Positions 34,138 to 45,600 of a DNA stretch of 64,000 nucleotides are shown here, in pieces. This stretch comes from Pochonia chlamydosporia 170 (lineage: Eukaryota > Ascomycota > Sordariomycetes > Hypocreales > Clavicipitaceae). A program made the position numbers and the translations under genes. The notes under the pieces are model-generated. The model made no database searches, was not told the origin of the DNA, and was given only the letters and a program-made list of their open reading frames with translations. The DNA lies in the NCBI RefSeq assembly GCF_001653235.2, contig NC_035792.1, positions 186,001 to 250,000 on the forward strand, given 5' to 3'. Within the stretch, counting starts at the first letter, position 1, and each line of letters opens with the position of its first letter.

Positions 34138-34819
34138 TCAAAGTGGTAGAGCACGCGGTGTGTGAGCAACGTTTATCGTTTTCTTCATAGAACTAGGTCA
34201 TCCTCGATGTGATCTAATACCCATGCCGTGCAAGGATACTTGCGGTTGAGCTTTCCGAGCCAGAAGATGCTGGCGCTTGCTCTTCCATGTCCCGACAGCA
34301 GCGGTTCCCTGTTGACTGCGGGTTGAGACATTTGATGTCATCCACCTGGCACCGCATAACCCTGGTAGTTGACGGGATTCAGGTGCGGCAGTTGAACAGT
34401 AATGAACGCCAACCTATAGTATGGCAAATATGAGTAGGAAGTCGGCTGAGCGAGTCGAATTGGGAGGTCCTTATTAGAGATCCTCTTGCTTGCTCCTCAG
34501 TGATGAGACACGAAACTTATGGGATCTAGTCCAACTTCATTTCATATGTGATATGTAACATTGTGGCTTGATGTTGCTTGATAACAACTTTGAAATCAAA
34601 TAAAACTGCGGCCGTTAGTGAGCGGTGTCTGGCCAGTGAGAAACGAAAAGTGAACTGCTCTCCGGGTTGACAACTTGGTGTATCATCGAGGTATAAAACC
34701 CTGGTCTCCCCTTCCATTTGAACGTAAACTTCAGCAAACATTTCCATCTTCCATATCTATACATACTAATCACGAATCTAGCGACTCCTTGACTCTTTCA
34801 TAGCCTTCATCTCCCCAAA
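34138..34819. other. Intergenic between divergent genes
   Basis: Promoter region of the HsbA-like gene (+) and the terpene cyclase (-). No gene seen. Confidence 0.45.
34692..34698 (+). promoter_or_regulatory. Predicted TATA box of the HsbA-like gene
   Basis: TATAAAA, 122 nt upstream of the ATG at 34820, followed by a C/T-rich leader. Good consensus match and spacing. Confidence 0.55.
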
Positions 34820-35538
34820 ATGCGTATTGGTGCTGTCATCGTTGCTGGCTTCGCCGCCTTGGCCGCTGCTGCTGCAACACCACAACAGATTGCTGACGGC
34901 CTCGCGTCTATCACCCAGAAGTTTCAAACACTCCAAGCTCCTGCCCAGAGCATCACCATCCTCAACGCTCCACTCATCGTCATCGGCCAGGGCCCGTTTC
35001 CCGTACGACCCCCTCACGCTCTTGTTTCCCGTGGCTAACTTCATCGCAGCAAATCATCGCTGGTTTCCAAGATATCGTTTCCACCTCCACAGCTCTGGCT
35101 GCTCAATTGGGTGGCACCGGAGCACGTCGACGTTCCGTGGAGCCTCGCGATGCCGACGCTGACCTCGTGTTTACTTATCGCTCTGTGAGTGAATGCCCTC
35201 AAATTTGATGTAGTCTCTGACACTAACTACAAAAATAGCTCGTCAGAGTTGCACAGGCGACGCTCAACATCCTGATCGGCAAGGCTGGCGTGGTATCCAA
35301 GGCACCTGTGGTTGGAGGGCCTGTTGCGACTGCTCTTCGCGGCGTCGAGGCTATTCAAGATGTGGGTCTATCTACTATTGATCATTGCAGTGAAATCACC
35401 CACTAACTCTAGTAGGACATCGCTATTAAGCTTATAAACATGTTTTCAGTTCGTGCTAACGACTTGACTGCGGAGGCTAACTCTCTTGACGCTACCATGA
35501 CTCTTGCAATTCACTCGTACGAGTCAATTATGGTATAA
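34820..35538 (+). CDS. HsbA-like hydrophobic-surface-binding / cell wall mannoprotein
   Basis: Four exons: 34820-35002, 35050-35184, 35239-35361 and 35416-35538. All junctions are in phase 0, and they give 187 residues. Signal peptide about 1-19 (AALAAAAA). The mature part, TPQQIADGLASITQKFQTLQAPAQSITILNAP and LIVIGQGPFP-QIIAGFQDIVS, then LVRVAQATLNILIGKAG, is the helical HsbA/Mp1p-like fold (PF12296). Aspergillus HsbA binds hydrophobic surfaces and recruits cutinase, and related proteins are cell-wall galactomannoproteins that bind lipids. An RRR site before SVEPRD (about residue 86) could be a proprotein cleavage point. No GPI signal is visible. It lies at the edge of an AT-rich, repeat-decayed region but is itself undamaged. 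Confidence 0.85.
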
Positions 35539-36196
35539 AAAGAGCGGCATTAGGGCATGTGGATCAGGAAGACAAGGGCTATGGGGAAGGGATTCATATT
35601 ACATGGTACAGCGAGGCATCAGGTTAACTATTTAGTCCGACAACTAATACAGAGCCGCCAGTCTAGCGCAGTTTATAACTTGTTCTCTCTGTATTTAGCA
35701 TATTAAGACCGCCCTAATTAGCGAGTATAAAACACAGGCCTTATATTTAAAAGTATAGCAGAGAAGTTAAGGTTGCAGATAATACTAGGTTACTAGTTTT
35801 AAGATGACCCTCTTTGGCCGGTTGGCATCAAATAAAACCTAATCCACAATTTATTATCTAACTTAAGCTAGCCACTTTAAGATAAACTTCTTAATACTAA
35901 TAACCCTGCAGTCTAGAAAGCCCTCTTCCGCATCAAGGGTGCAATAAAACTTTGCGTGGTTATTCTTCTCAAGCAATTTGTGCTTTTTAGGACAAACATC
36001 GCCATTAAATACTGCTATTAACAGAAGGAATTAAGCTTCTTAGAACTGGTCCTGGATTGTGGCAAACACGATTTGTTACACATAAAGAGAAGACCGCAAT
36101 TTAACAGCTTTAACTAAAAATTTGTGCGACTCAACGCGCACGTATAACAAGGCGCTCAACTAGCATTAGCATCTAAGGTAGTAATATATTATCAAA
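35539..36196. other. AT-rich, probably RIP-affected decayed DNA
   Basis: From about 35620 on, the sequence turns visibly AT- and TpA-rich, with all frames closed by frequent TAA/TAG. This contrasts sharply with the gene before it. It looks like old repeat DNA degraded by RIP. I could not assign a transposon family or see terminal repeats. Confidence 0.5.
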
Positions 36197-36660
36197 ATGA
36201 CATCTATCCCTATTAACTCCGATAGAGGTACGTTACACGTTCACGGGCCTTACACGTTATTCACCATTTATCTCGTACACAACAGCATACTCACTCTCAA
36301 CAGCCTGGGTCACACTCATCACCAACAAGGCCTATCTCCCAGGTCTTTTAACTCTTAACCACTCCCTTTGCACTGTTAAATCCGTATATCCTCTTATCGC
36401 TCTCTACACGCCTTGCTTCCCAACCTCTAGTCTAGCTGCTCTCTCACGCCGCGGGATCCGATCTCTCCTAGTACCTTATATTACACCTAAGTCCGGCAAA
36501 AAATACGTCTAAGATGCGCGATTTAATAACTGCTAGATAAAACTTATTGTCTTTTTATTAACCTAATTCTCACGTGTAGTACAACTTAATTCTAATATGC
36601 TCGTTCTTAAAAACATGGACGAGCTAATAGACCTCCCACTTAATCCCGTCTCCCAACTTT
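36197..36660 (+). pseudogene. GT8 glycogenin/galactinol-synthase-like pseudogene, RIP-type damage
   Basis: ATG at 36197, a short exon to 36227, a usable intron 36228-36285 (gtacgt...aacag), then one frame from 36286. This reads AWVTLITNKAYLPGLLTLNHSL, RRGIRSLLVPYI and VVQLNSNMLVLKNMDEL, recognisable as the N-terminal half of a fungal GT8 sugar transferase. The frame is interrupted by stops at 36510 (TAA), 36534 (TAG) and 36564 (TAA). The DxD metal motif reads NSN. The stops and Asp-to-Asn changes are all explained by CpA-to-TpA on one strand or the other. Similarity fades after about 36650, so the C-terminal half is missing or unrecognisable. Confidence 0.75.
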
Positions 36661-37028
36661 ATCATCGTTTGATTCTATCCATTGGCAGACCTGGGCCACT
36701 GCATCAATGCTGACGACATTGATGACATCCACTTCAAGTCGTTAGCATAGGAGAGTATGGAGAGACGCTGTTGCATTTTCGTACTGTGATTTGAAGCTTT
36801 ATATAGTATATTATAAAACTAACTATTCGAGATTAAAAACCAGGCTATTAATTTAATAGATAAAGAGTAAATTAAAGCTAGCCTTTTATTAGTAGTAATA
36901 TGTGATAAACCTCTGTTTGATGCTTACTATTACCGCAGGCAGCCTTCACGCCAGCAATCACATACCATATTGGTGCAAAGAGCACTCACAAGGTTGTAGC
37001 TAAATATCCATAATCAGACTTAGCACTT
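36661..37028. other. AT-rich spacer
   Basis: Mostly A/T with closed frames, between the GT8 pseudogene and the 3' end of the ankyrin gene. No gene seen. Confidence 0.45.
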
Positions 37029-39755
37029 TCATAGTTCATCATGCAGAGCCTGTCCTTCATCCATTTCCTTCAACCACCCCCATCTCTCATCTCCACTGCT
37101 AGCTGCCAGAAACATGGGTGTAGATCCTTCCCAATCTACGGCATTCCTGTCGGCACCATGGTCCAGTAGTAGCTTCGCGAGTTCAACATGTCCGTTCTTA
37201 ACGGCCGTATGTAGTGGCGTTCCAACTTCATCGGGAGATATGGCATTAACGTCGACTCCATGTTCGATTAACAACATCTTGGCAAGGTCCATGTGTCCAT
37301 TCTGGACGGCCACATTCAGTGGATTCCCACCATCCACCCAAGCTACGCCATCGACTTTGGCGCCATTTTCGATGAGCACCTTTGCGACTTCATGATGACC
37401 ATTCCCAATGGCGTTGCTCAGCGGATTCGAACCATACACGAACCCCACAAAGTTGACATCCGCGCCGTGTTTGATTAGCAACTTGACGACATCAGTATGG
37501 CCCTGCTGGGCTGCACTCTTGAGGGGCGCTATGCGTTCGTTCACGTCGGCCCCTCGTTCGATCAATAGCTCCACGATGTCGGCATGTCCAAAGTAGGCCG
37601 CCATGAAAAGCGGCGTCTGCAGGAGTACGGACGTGGCCTTGGGATTGGCTCTATTGTCGAGAAGAAGTTTCGCAATGTCAAGAAATCCGCCTGCCGATGC
37701 TCCAAAAAGGGGCGTAGATTTATCCACAAGATTTCCAATCTCAATGGAAGCACCATTCTTGAGTAACAACTCTACAGCATCTCTATGGCCGTTATACGAC
37801 GCAGTGTATAGAGCTGAGTACTTGTCAGTGGACGTGCGAGCATCTGCCCCGGCCGCGAGTAGGACTTTGAGAACCTCGATATGGCCAAGCTCGGATGCAA
37901 TATACACTGGCATAATTCCGTCCTTGTTGCTGGCTTCGGGATTTGCCCCATCCTCCAGTAGCATCTTGACCACTTCGGAATGTCCGCTCAAGGAAGCTTG
38001 CAAGATAGGCGTACTTCCATCGGTGGCCTTGGCTTCACCGTCTGCTCCCACCCGTAGGAGTAACCAGACCACATCGGGATGTCCTCCTGCGGATGCTAGA
38101 TGCATGGGCGTCAAGTTCTTGTCGTCGGTAGTTCGGGGGTTTGCACCAGCGGCCAATAGCACTCTGGCCAGTTCCAAATATCCACCTGCACATGCTTCCG
38201 AGAAGGGCGTGCGGCCGAAGCTATTGGCAATACGAGGGTCTGCCCATGCCGCCAGCAACAGCCTGACAATATGGAGATTCCCCCTCTTTGCCGCCAGAAG
38301 CAATGCCGTGTTCCCATTTGCATTGGTGGCTCGATGGTCTGCTCCAGCCTTGAGCAATACCTCGACCACTGCGGGAAATTCTTGTCCAGACGACATAATC
38401 AAGGGCGTGTTGCCATACTTATCAGCTGCTCGAGGGTTGGCCCCGGCCTCAAGTAATACTTTGACCACCTCGATTTGGCCCTCTTCGGATGCACAAAACA
38501 ACGGGGTTCTCCCCCGACCATCGACGGCACCAACATGAGCGCCATTCTGGAGAAGTAGTTTCACTATCTCAACCTGCCCAAGCCATGATGCCAGAAAAAG
38601 CGGCGCGACATGCCCCTCCTCAGTAGGTTGAGCGCGGGCTCCATGATCTATCAAGATCTGGACAACATTTAACCGACCACGAGAAGCAGCTAAAGCCAAT
38701 GCCGTGCGAGTATGTTCATCGACGGCGTGAATATTTGCGCCTTTCTCAATGAGAAGAGCTACCACGGCAGAATGTCCCTCCTCAGCGGCGAGATGAATCG
38801 GAGTGGTCTTGTCAATTAACAGGGCATCCAAGTCCGCCCCATTATTGACAAGATGCCTGACTACCTCAAGATGCCCTTGAACCGCTGCCGCATGTAATGG
38901 CGTCCAATGGTTTCGATCTTTAGCCTGGACGTCGGCCCCTCGTTCAATAAGAAGTGCAACAACATCTGTGTGTCCTCTGTAGGCTGCCTTCCGAACAGCA
39001 CTGTACAAGTCATCTGAAGTGCACGCTCGCACATCAGCTCCCATATCGAGAAGGTACTTGACCACCTCGATACGCCCTTCTTGAGCGGCCATCATGAGCG
39101 GCGTCAGTCCAATGGGACCAGGAGATCCATCTGCGCAGCATGCGACTGACTGGTCCGTGGTGCTCTTCTCTTCATGCTCCGCCGTCGTGCTGGGGTTGTT
39201 CGATCGATGACAACGTTGCTCCTCGCATAGCTGGACGAGGAATTTGACGACTTCGGCATGCCCCCCGGCCGCTGCGACATGGAGCGGCTGCATGACTGGG
39301 TGCGGTCCGCCGCCTACTGAATGCCAGGCATTTGCGCCGTGGTTGACCAGTGCTCTCAAAACATCGAGATGCCCGTTCTGTGACGCCGCATAAGCAGCAC
39401 AGATTCCATGTTCCACGGCAGCATTGACATCGGCCCCGTGTTCGATGAGAAGTTCCACGACTCTCACATGCCCGCCGGCAGAGGCGGTCACGAGGGGCAA
39501 AGTAAATGAATTGTCACCACCGAGTCCTGCAGCGCCGGCGCTTCGGTTGATAAGGAGCAGCCTCAAGGTCTCGACGTCCCCCTCCGCGGACGCTTTCTCG
39601 ATTGGCGTGCAAGCTCCCATGTCTATGTCTGGGCCAGGCTCATTCTAATTTTGGATGGTTAGGGTACGAAGTGAATAATTGGAATCTACAGAGCATTAAG
39701 GACTTACTTGCGTAGACGGGCCCTGGGCCGAGGGTCCGGCGTTGGCTTCGACCAT
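37029..39755 (-). CDS. Ankyrin-repeat-only protein (about 24 repeats)
   Basis: Two exons: 39755-39708 (MVEANAGPSAQGPSTQ) and 39644-37029, with a 63-nt intron, giving 887 residues. The exon 1 call rests on a good GTAAGT donor, a TTAG acceptor and frame continuity; otherwise the start would be 39620. Almost the whole chain is ankyrin repeats of 32-34 residues, such as TPLFCASEEGQIEVVKVLLEAGA. I count about 24 complete copies and a partial last one, with an insertion after the fourth (about residues 155-175). There is no signal peptide, membrane helix, NACHT, F-box or enzyme domain. Ankyrin stacks bind proteins. The partner is unknown, but the next intact gene encodes a NACHT-ankyrin protein. 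The gene is intact although AT-rich decayed DNA lies on both sides. Confidence 0.87.
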
Positions 39756-41092
39756 GATGAAGAAGATTAGCGCAGTTACAATGGTAAGAATGGTACGATG
39801 CCAACGATGCCATCTGCACAACTTCATGCCTCGGAGTCTTTCTTATCAGAAGTTATATCCTCCCGAGGATGACAAGAGCTTGTCACGGCACACCAAGTTA
39901 TCAATGATTCTCTGGCAAGGACCCGCAGATGACTCCGTGATCAATTCACGATTATGGCTGAGATTCTGGCAAAGTCAAGAGTGTTCTGCGACCATAACTC
40001 GTATTTCGCACATGCATAACGTTAAAAGACAAAATCAACTGCACGCAGTTAGAACCCGCTAATCGCCAGGCACCAGCAGGTTGCTCCACTTTTTTGCTTT
40101 CTTGCAGTGACGGGGAGCCAATAGGTTTACGGGGACCTGTAAATTTAATGCTGCCACGGATAACACAAACAGGAATGGGGCAACAATCCATGTGAAGTGA
40201 TTGCCGAAAATTCCCAAAAATTGCCGCTATAGCCAAAGTGAATGGACATCTAATAGGTTATTAGTATTATAGATATAATTGCTTAAGTTCTTAAGTAGTT
40301 CTACTTATGAGGATTGTCTTGCCTTAGACCTAGAAGGCTAGCACTTTATGAATTTTAAGGCCCCTAATAAAAGATTAGCAGAAGTATTTACCTGCCTTAA
40401 GGTTATTTTCCCTGGGAAAATTAAGGCAATAATAATACGTTAGACGCAATAAGAAAGAGAGATTAGAGAAATTCTCTAAATTCCACAAGTTTTAATTATA
40501 GGTCTTAAACTCCTACGACACTAGTCTAGTTATTGCTTCTAGCTAAATTCTAGGCAACCATTAGCATGGCCGGAAATATTGTGATATTCTTTATGTAATA
40601 TAAAGGCCTTTACGCAAATGATTGGATACTTGCTGTTTTATTATCTCTAGTAAAGCGGGTTAAAAAGAGCGTGTGTATAAGGGCCGCGTAACTCTCTTAT
40701 AAAGTCCACGTAATCTTTTTGGAGTATTAGAGGTGTGTGGTGTTATTGGTCTTTACTATGTAAGGGCAACTTAGAGAGCTACTCAGGTATGCTTAGGTTT
40801 GCTCAGTAAGCTGCTAAGGGTGACGCACTAATGCTCACTAAGCACCTAGAGCTGCTTAGGTTAAAGCAGTCACGGCTTAGGAACTTGTTCAGGAAAGGAA
40901 ACTAGGTCCGTCTAGATTCATGCTCTGTTCTGGACTGTTATATTCGGGGTAGAAATTCTCATCTTGTACTCGACACAGATGTCAGCCAGAATCTCCTGCA
41001 GTTCGTCACTCTATACTATGCTCAGAAACTGACAACACTGTTTATGGTAAGCACGTACACTGAACTCTCAGTTTCCGACCCGGCACCAACAT
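39756..41092. other. Intergenic with AT-rich, probably RIP-affected core
   Basis: From about 40240 to 40760 the sequence is AT/TpA-rich with closed frames, like the region at 35.6-37.0 kb. Around 40780-40880 are repeated short words of the GCTTAGG/CTAAGC type. No gene seen. Confidence 0.5.
40780..40885. repeat. Degenerate GCTTAGG / CTCAGT word cluster
   Basis: Within about 100 nt, variants of GCTTAGG, GCTAAGG, CTCAGT and CTAAGC recur on both strands, giving a degenerate minisatellite or hairpin-rich patch. It lies beside the AT-rich block. The origin is unknown. Confidence 0.4.
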
Positions 41093-41109
41093 ATGAACTA
41101 TATATATAC

Positions 41110-42250
41110 CTTAACTACGTGCTATCTCGAGGAGCAAGCACTCCCGGCCGTAGAGCCACTCTTCAGACAGTACTCAAGACTTATGGTGAGTAAGCTGGCT
41201 GAAGTAAGTAGTGAGCCGGTGGATATTTCGAAAATGTTCACCTTGGCAAGTTTTGACATGATGGCGCATCTTCTCTTTGGAAAGCCACTTTAGCTTTTGG
41301 AACAAGGAGTGTTATTCCAATGGCTGGAAAGTCAACAAATCTGGGTAAATGCAATGTTTATTCTCGCAATTGTCTGTGACATCTTCGCCATAAACCTTCT
41401 CATCAAGGTAGCTCTTCCTCTACTCATTGATAATTTTGGAGAGGGCTTTTTGAACAGCACGAACGAAAGGATCAACCGGCGCCTCCATAGAGAGGTCGCC
41501 GAACCTGATCTTATTCACTTGGCTCTCCATGATAGTGGAAAGCGTAAACTTTCGCCCGAGGATATCAGGGCAAACGCACACCTCCTTTTGCCCGGAGGCA
41601 ATGAAACCGCGGCACTTGCCTCAGCGGGCTTGTGGCATTTCTGATTGAAAAGCCTCATTTGCTCCGGCAAATAACAAAGGAAATTCGTGACACTTTCGAC
41701 GATATTTCCTTAATAACTGTTGAGTCAGTAAGCAAACTGCGGTTTGTTGACGCTTGTGTCAAGGAGACACTCCGTGTCTACTCGCCAATCTGTGGCTCTC
41801 TTCCTTGCATAACACCATACCCTGGTTTCACCATCGCCAACGAATGGATTCCTGGAGGCACTCGCGCGTCTCGATACCTATGCCAGCTAGCATGCTTTCC
41901 GCCTCCCATTTCCATGACGCCGATAATTTCCGTCCTGAGAGGTGGTTAGAATGCTCAGAAAATGAATTCTCAGTCGACAAAAAGGCCGCTTTTTAACCCT
42001 TTGCTACCGGAAATCGAAGATGGGTTGGACAGGAGTAAGTGCCCAAGCTCAATCCCAAGAGTCACTTGACGTACGGAACTAATGGCACCAAGAATGGCAT
42101 ATTCCATCGTGAAGTTGGTAATTTGCCATGCCCTTTTTCCGTTTTGACATTGCGCCTGCTTGTAAACTATCATTGAGCTGGTCTTAGGGTCAAAAAGGTT
42201 GGACAGTGCGGAAGAAGCCCCCATGGTGGGTGAGTATTTCAGCAGTATAA
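41110..42250 (+). pseudogene. Cytochrome P450 pseudogene (5' truncated)
   Basis: A recognisable P450 without its N-terminal part and with several breaks. The first frame gives LEEQALPAVEPLFRQYSRLM and FTLASFDMMAHLLFGKPL, then an in-frame TAG at 41291. It continues with the I-helix LLLPGGNETAALASAGL. Frame shifts near 41640. The next frame gives KPHLLRQITKEIRDTF and the K-helix ETLRVYSP. Frame shifts again near 41868, then reads DADNFRPERW. In the heme-binding loop PFATGNRRWVG, the invariant heme-ligand Cys is Trp, and a TAA stands just before it. A plausible intron then leads to the C-terminal helix (MAYSIVKLVICHALF) and KKPPWWVS near 42230. Clearly non-functional. Confidence 0.85.
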
Positions 42251-42650
42251 TAGTTTGACGGAAGCCATGCAGGGAAGCGAGGAGAGAACATTAAATGCTC
42301 TTCGGTTGGCTTGTATCATGGCCGTCAAGTTCAACTGGGTGTGAAATTAAGGCCATTCTGCTCGGCCACCATACCAAAGTTAATGGGGCTATCGCGGCCA
42401 GCTCAACAATTTGGTGGCCATGACAGGGGGTTTTCCCTAGAGTTAACTTAGAACACTGGCATAATATAATGAAACTAAGCAAGAAGTTATGAATTAATTT
42501 CCAAACGTTTCATTTTGTATTTCGAGCTTCGACGGCTTCGCGGTATGAGTCAGCCGACTTGGATCCCAATTCGGAAATGACCGAGGCAGTTCTGTGTCAG
42601 ACTCAGTGTTATAATCTCACTCATAAAAAGCCCTGACTGTTCCGCCATGT
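42251..42650. other. Intergenic upstream of the NACHT gene
   Basis: No gene seen. Presumably the promoter of the NACHT-ankyrin gene. Confidence 0.4.
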
Positions 42651-45600
42651 TTGCCGCTTCCCATCATCGCTGTTAAACTCTTGCATTCAGTAAGACGGGT
42701 AGCCACCATGGCCGGTGCGGATTCTGATCTGGATCAGACATTCGAAATCATCGAGCGAGATGCAGTGCCAGCGCTTCCACCTCAACCAAACGAATCTACC
42801 CAGAAACGCATCGACGAGCTCCGAAAATGGCTCCAACCAACAGACTTCCTCTCACCAGGGAATGAGTTTATGAAGCATTTACACTCTTATGTACCTGGCA
42901 CCGGCAAATGGATACATAAGTCGCCCGTGTTTCGTACTTGGGCTAGTTCTGAGCTCAATTCCGGTGGTGACTCCTCATGTCTCCACGTCCGGGGAGTCGC
43001 AGGCAGTGGAAAGTCTGTCTTTGCGGCCAGCACGATACGACAACTGCAAGAGTCAGGTAAAATCGTGCTATTCTTCTTCTTTCGTCAAATCGTCGACAAG
43101 AATCACAGTGCCAAATACCTTGTTCGTGATTTTGCCACGCAACTGCTTCCCCATTGCCCTGGCTTGGTACTCGCTTTGACGACTATATCAGAGGACCATG
43201 CCATCAACGACAACGAGATCAATATGGTGTGGCCTGCCATCGTCAAGGCCCTTACCGAAAGCAACGTCAAGAATGTGTTCTGCGTTGTGGATGCATTGGA
43301 TGAGATGGATGACGGAGACTTTGAAGGCATGGCACAAAGGCTTGTTGAGTTAAATGCCACAGGATCTGGGAGGGTCAGAATTATGATGACGAGCAGGCCG
43401 CTACCCAAGATCGAGGAAAGTTTCAACCGCGCCGATATAGTGAAACTGAAGTTGGACCCTGCTCTGCTATTTCCCGATGTGGCACGTTACGTTGACGCAA
43501 GGATGGCCACGCTCGATCCCCCATTGAGCAACGAGAAGAATGAGCTAGTGAAGCAGACTATCTGTGAACGCGCCAACGGACTTTTCCTTCATGCAAGGCT
43601 TGTCGCAGACAGTCTAGCCGACGGCCTCCTAGATGGCCATATCACCGAAGAGACTTTGCCTGACAGCCTAGATCGCCTTCCACGAACACTCAACGATGTG
43701 TATGAGAACATGTTGAGGGAACACGCTCGTCGCAGCGGAGTTACCGCAGAGCAACAAGCCAAGGTCCTCATGTGTGTGATACATGCGAGCCGACCGCTGC
43801 GACTGATTGAGCTGGGGTCACTGCTTTCCAATATGCTACACTTCGATCTCCGACGGGGAAAAGACTTGGTGAGACAGAGTTGTGGGAGATTGTTGGAACT
43901 ACTTGAAGACGAGAGCGTGAGTGTCATCCACCACTCCTTCACAGAATTCCTGCATGACAAAAGCAGGAGAGACAGTGTGGATGCATTTCCTGTTCTTGAT
44001 GACGCAGCTTCGCATGGAATAATGGCGGTGCTGATTTTGGAATACCTCAATGGATGCCCACCTTTCGAGGTTCAGCTCAATAACGCCGAAGAGATGAGAG
44101 ACCGGAATCGCTTACAACTCAGGGAAGACGAAAAGAAGAAAAATCAGTTTCTCACTGATTTACGCACCACACATCCCCTTGTCTCCTACGCTGCGGATAA
44201 TCTCACTTTTCACCTCGAGAAATCGGCAAACGGGCCACTTGACCATGTGCAAGAAGCATTGACTCGATACATCGCCCCGAAAAGACCAGCCTTTGAAACG
44301 TGGAAACTCATGAACCAGAGTACACCAGATCAGTCTTCTACCGTCTTTCACTTCGCTACCACGGTAACACACGGCCATGCCATGCCGCTCTTTGTGGTCG
44401 AGCATTTTGGGAAAACGGAGCCCACTCTCATTGACACGCCGAATTCCAGTGGCCGCACCGCTCTGTCTTACGCAGCCGAGCATGGTCTTGATGATGCTGT
44501 TAGATTTCTGCTCGCGAACGGTGCGGATCCAAAGTCAGGCGGTTGCGACGGTCGAATGCCACTGCACTGGGCAGCATTGAGAGGGCGACCGGGCGCTGTA
44601 CAACTCTTGCTAGATGCTGGTGTTGACCCGCTGATCAAGACACATCCCGTTCTCGAGGGATACGACGATTATGAGGAGGAATTCATAGAATATTCGGAGG
44701 AAGAGGTAGAACGTCGACGGGAGACCGCCCTAGCTTACGCGTTTAGGGGTGATGACACGCAGGTCGTACAAGCCTTCATGCCTTTTGTTCAGCCAACGGA
44801 AGTAAACCAGTGCTTCCACCGGGTCGACGACCTGGTGAACGTAGAGGCAGTTCTAAGCACAGGCATGGTGGATATTGACTGCCTTCGCGACGGTGAAACG
44901 AAGCTGTTCAGGGCGGCCAAAAGTGGACAGTTGGAGCTGGTGAAATTGCTACTCAAACACGGAGCAGATGCGACCAAGCGATCTGCCGATACAGAGTCAT
45001 CATATTTTTACAACGGTGAGATCCAGCTGAAAGTTGACAATGACCAAGGGCCGACACCTCTTCACGGGATCACCCACCCTTACCACAGAGATTCCTTTTG
45101 GGAGGACGATGCGAAAGCAGTGGAAGAATGCATTCAGGTGCTCATCGCCGCCGGTGCAGATGTGAATGCCACCATGGCGGGCGCTACTTCATATAAGGAG
45201 ACGAACTTGACGCCTCTACATCTAGCCGTGAAGAAGCCCGACTCGGTAATGGGCTGCTCCTTATGGGACGACAAGTCTGATGAGATGCTCACCAAGTTTC
45301 TTCTCGAAGCAGGGGCGGATCCCAACGCCAAGGCAAGTTATGGAAATACGGCGATGCATCTCGCTAATCCGCGGAAACCTTGTCTGTTCGAGATGCTCGC
45401 TAAACACGGCGCAGATGTCAATGCTAAGAACCACAGGGGAAGAACACCTTTACTCGAAATTATTAACTGCATTGGCCATGACAGCCGAGACGAGCTAAAG
45501 CCGAACGTGGATGTATTCACCAAATTGCTCGATCTCGGAGCTGACGTACATGCCACCGACGATCACGGAAACAATGTGTTCCACCACATTATGCATAGCA

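Noticed and set aside
35870..36130. Possible Tc1/mariner-like transposase remnant in AT-rich DNA
   Set aside because: Only vague resemblance of short translated pieces. No DDE motif, no terminal repeats, so no family can be named.
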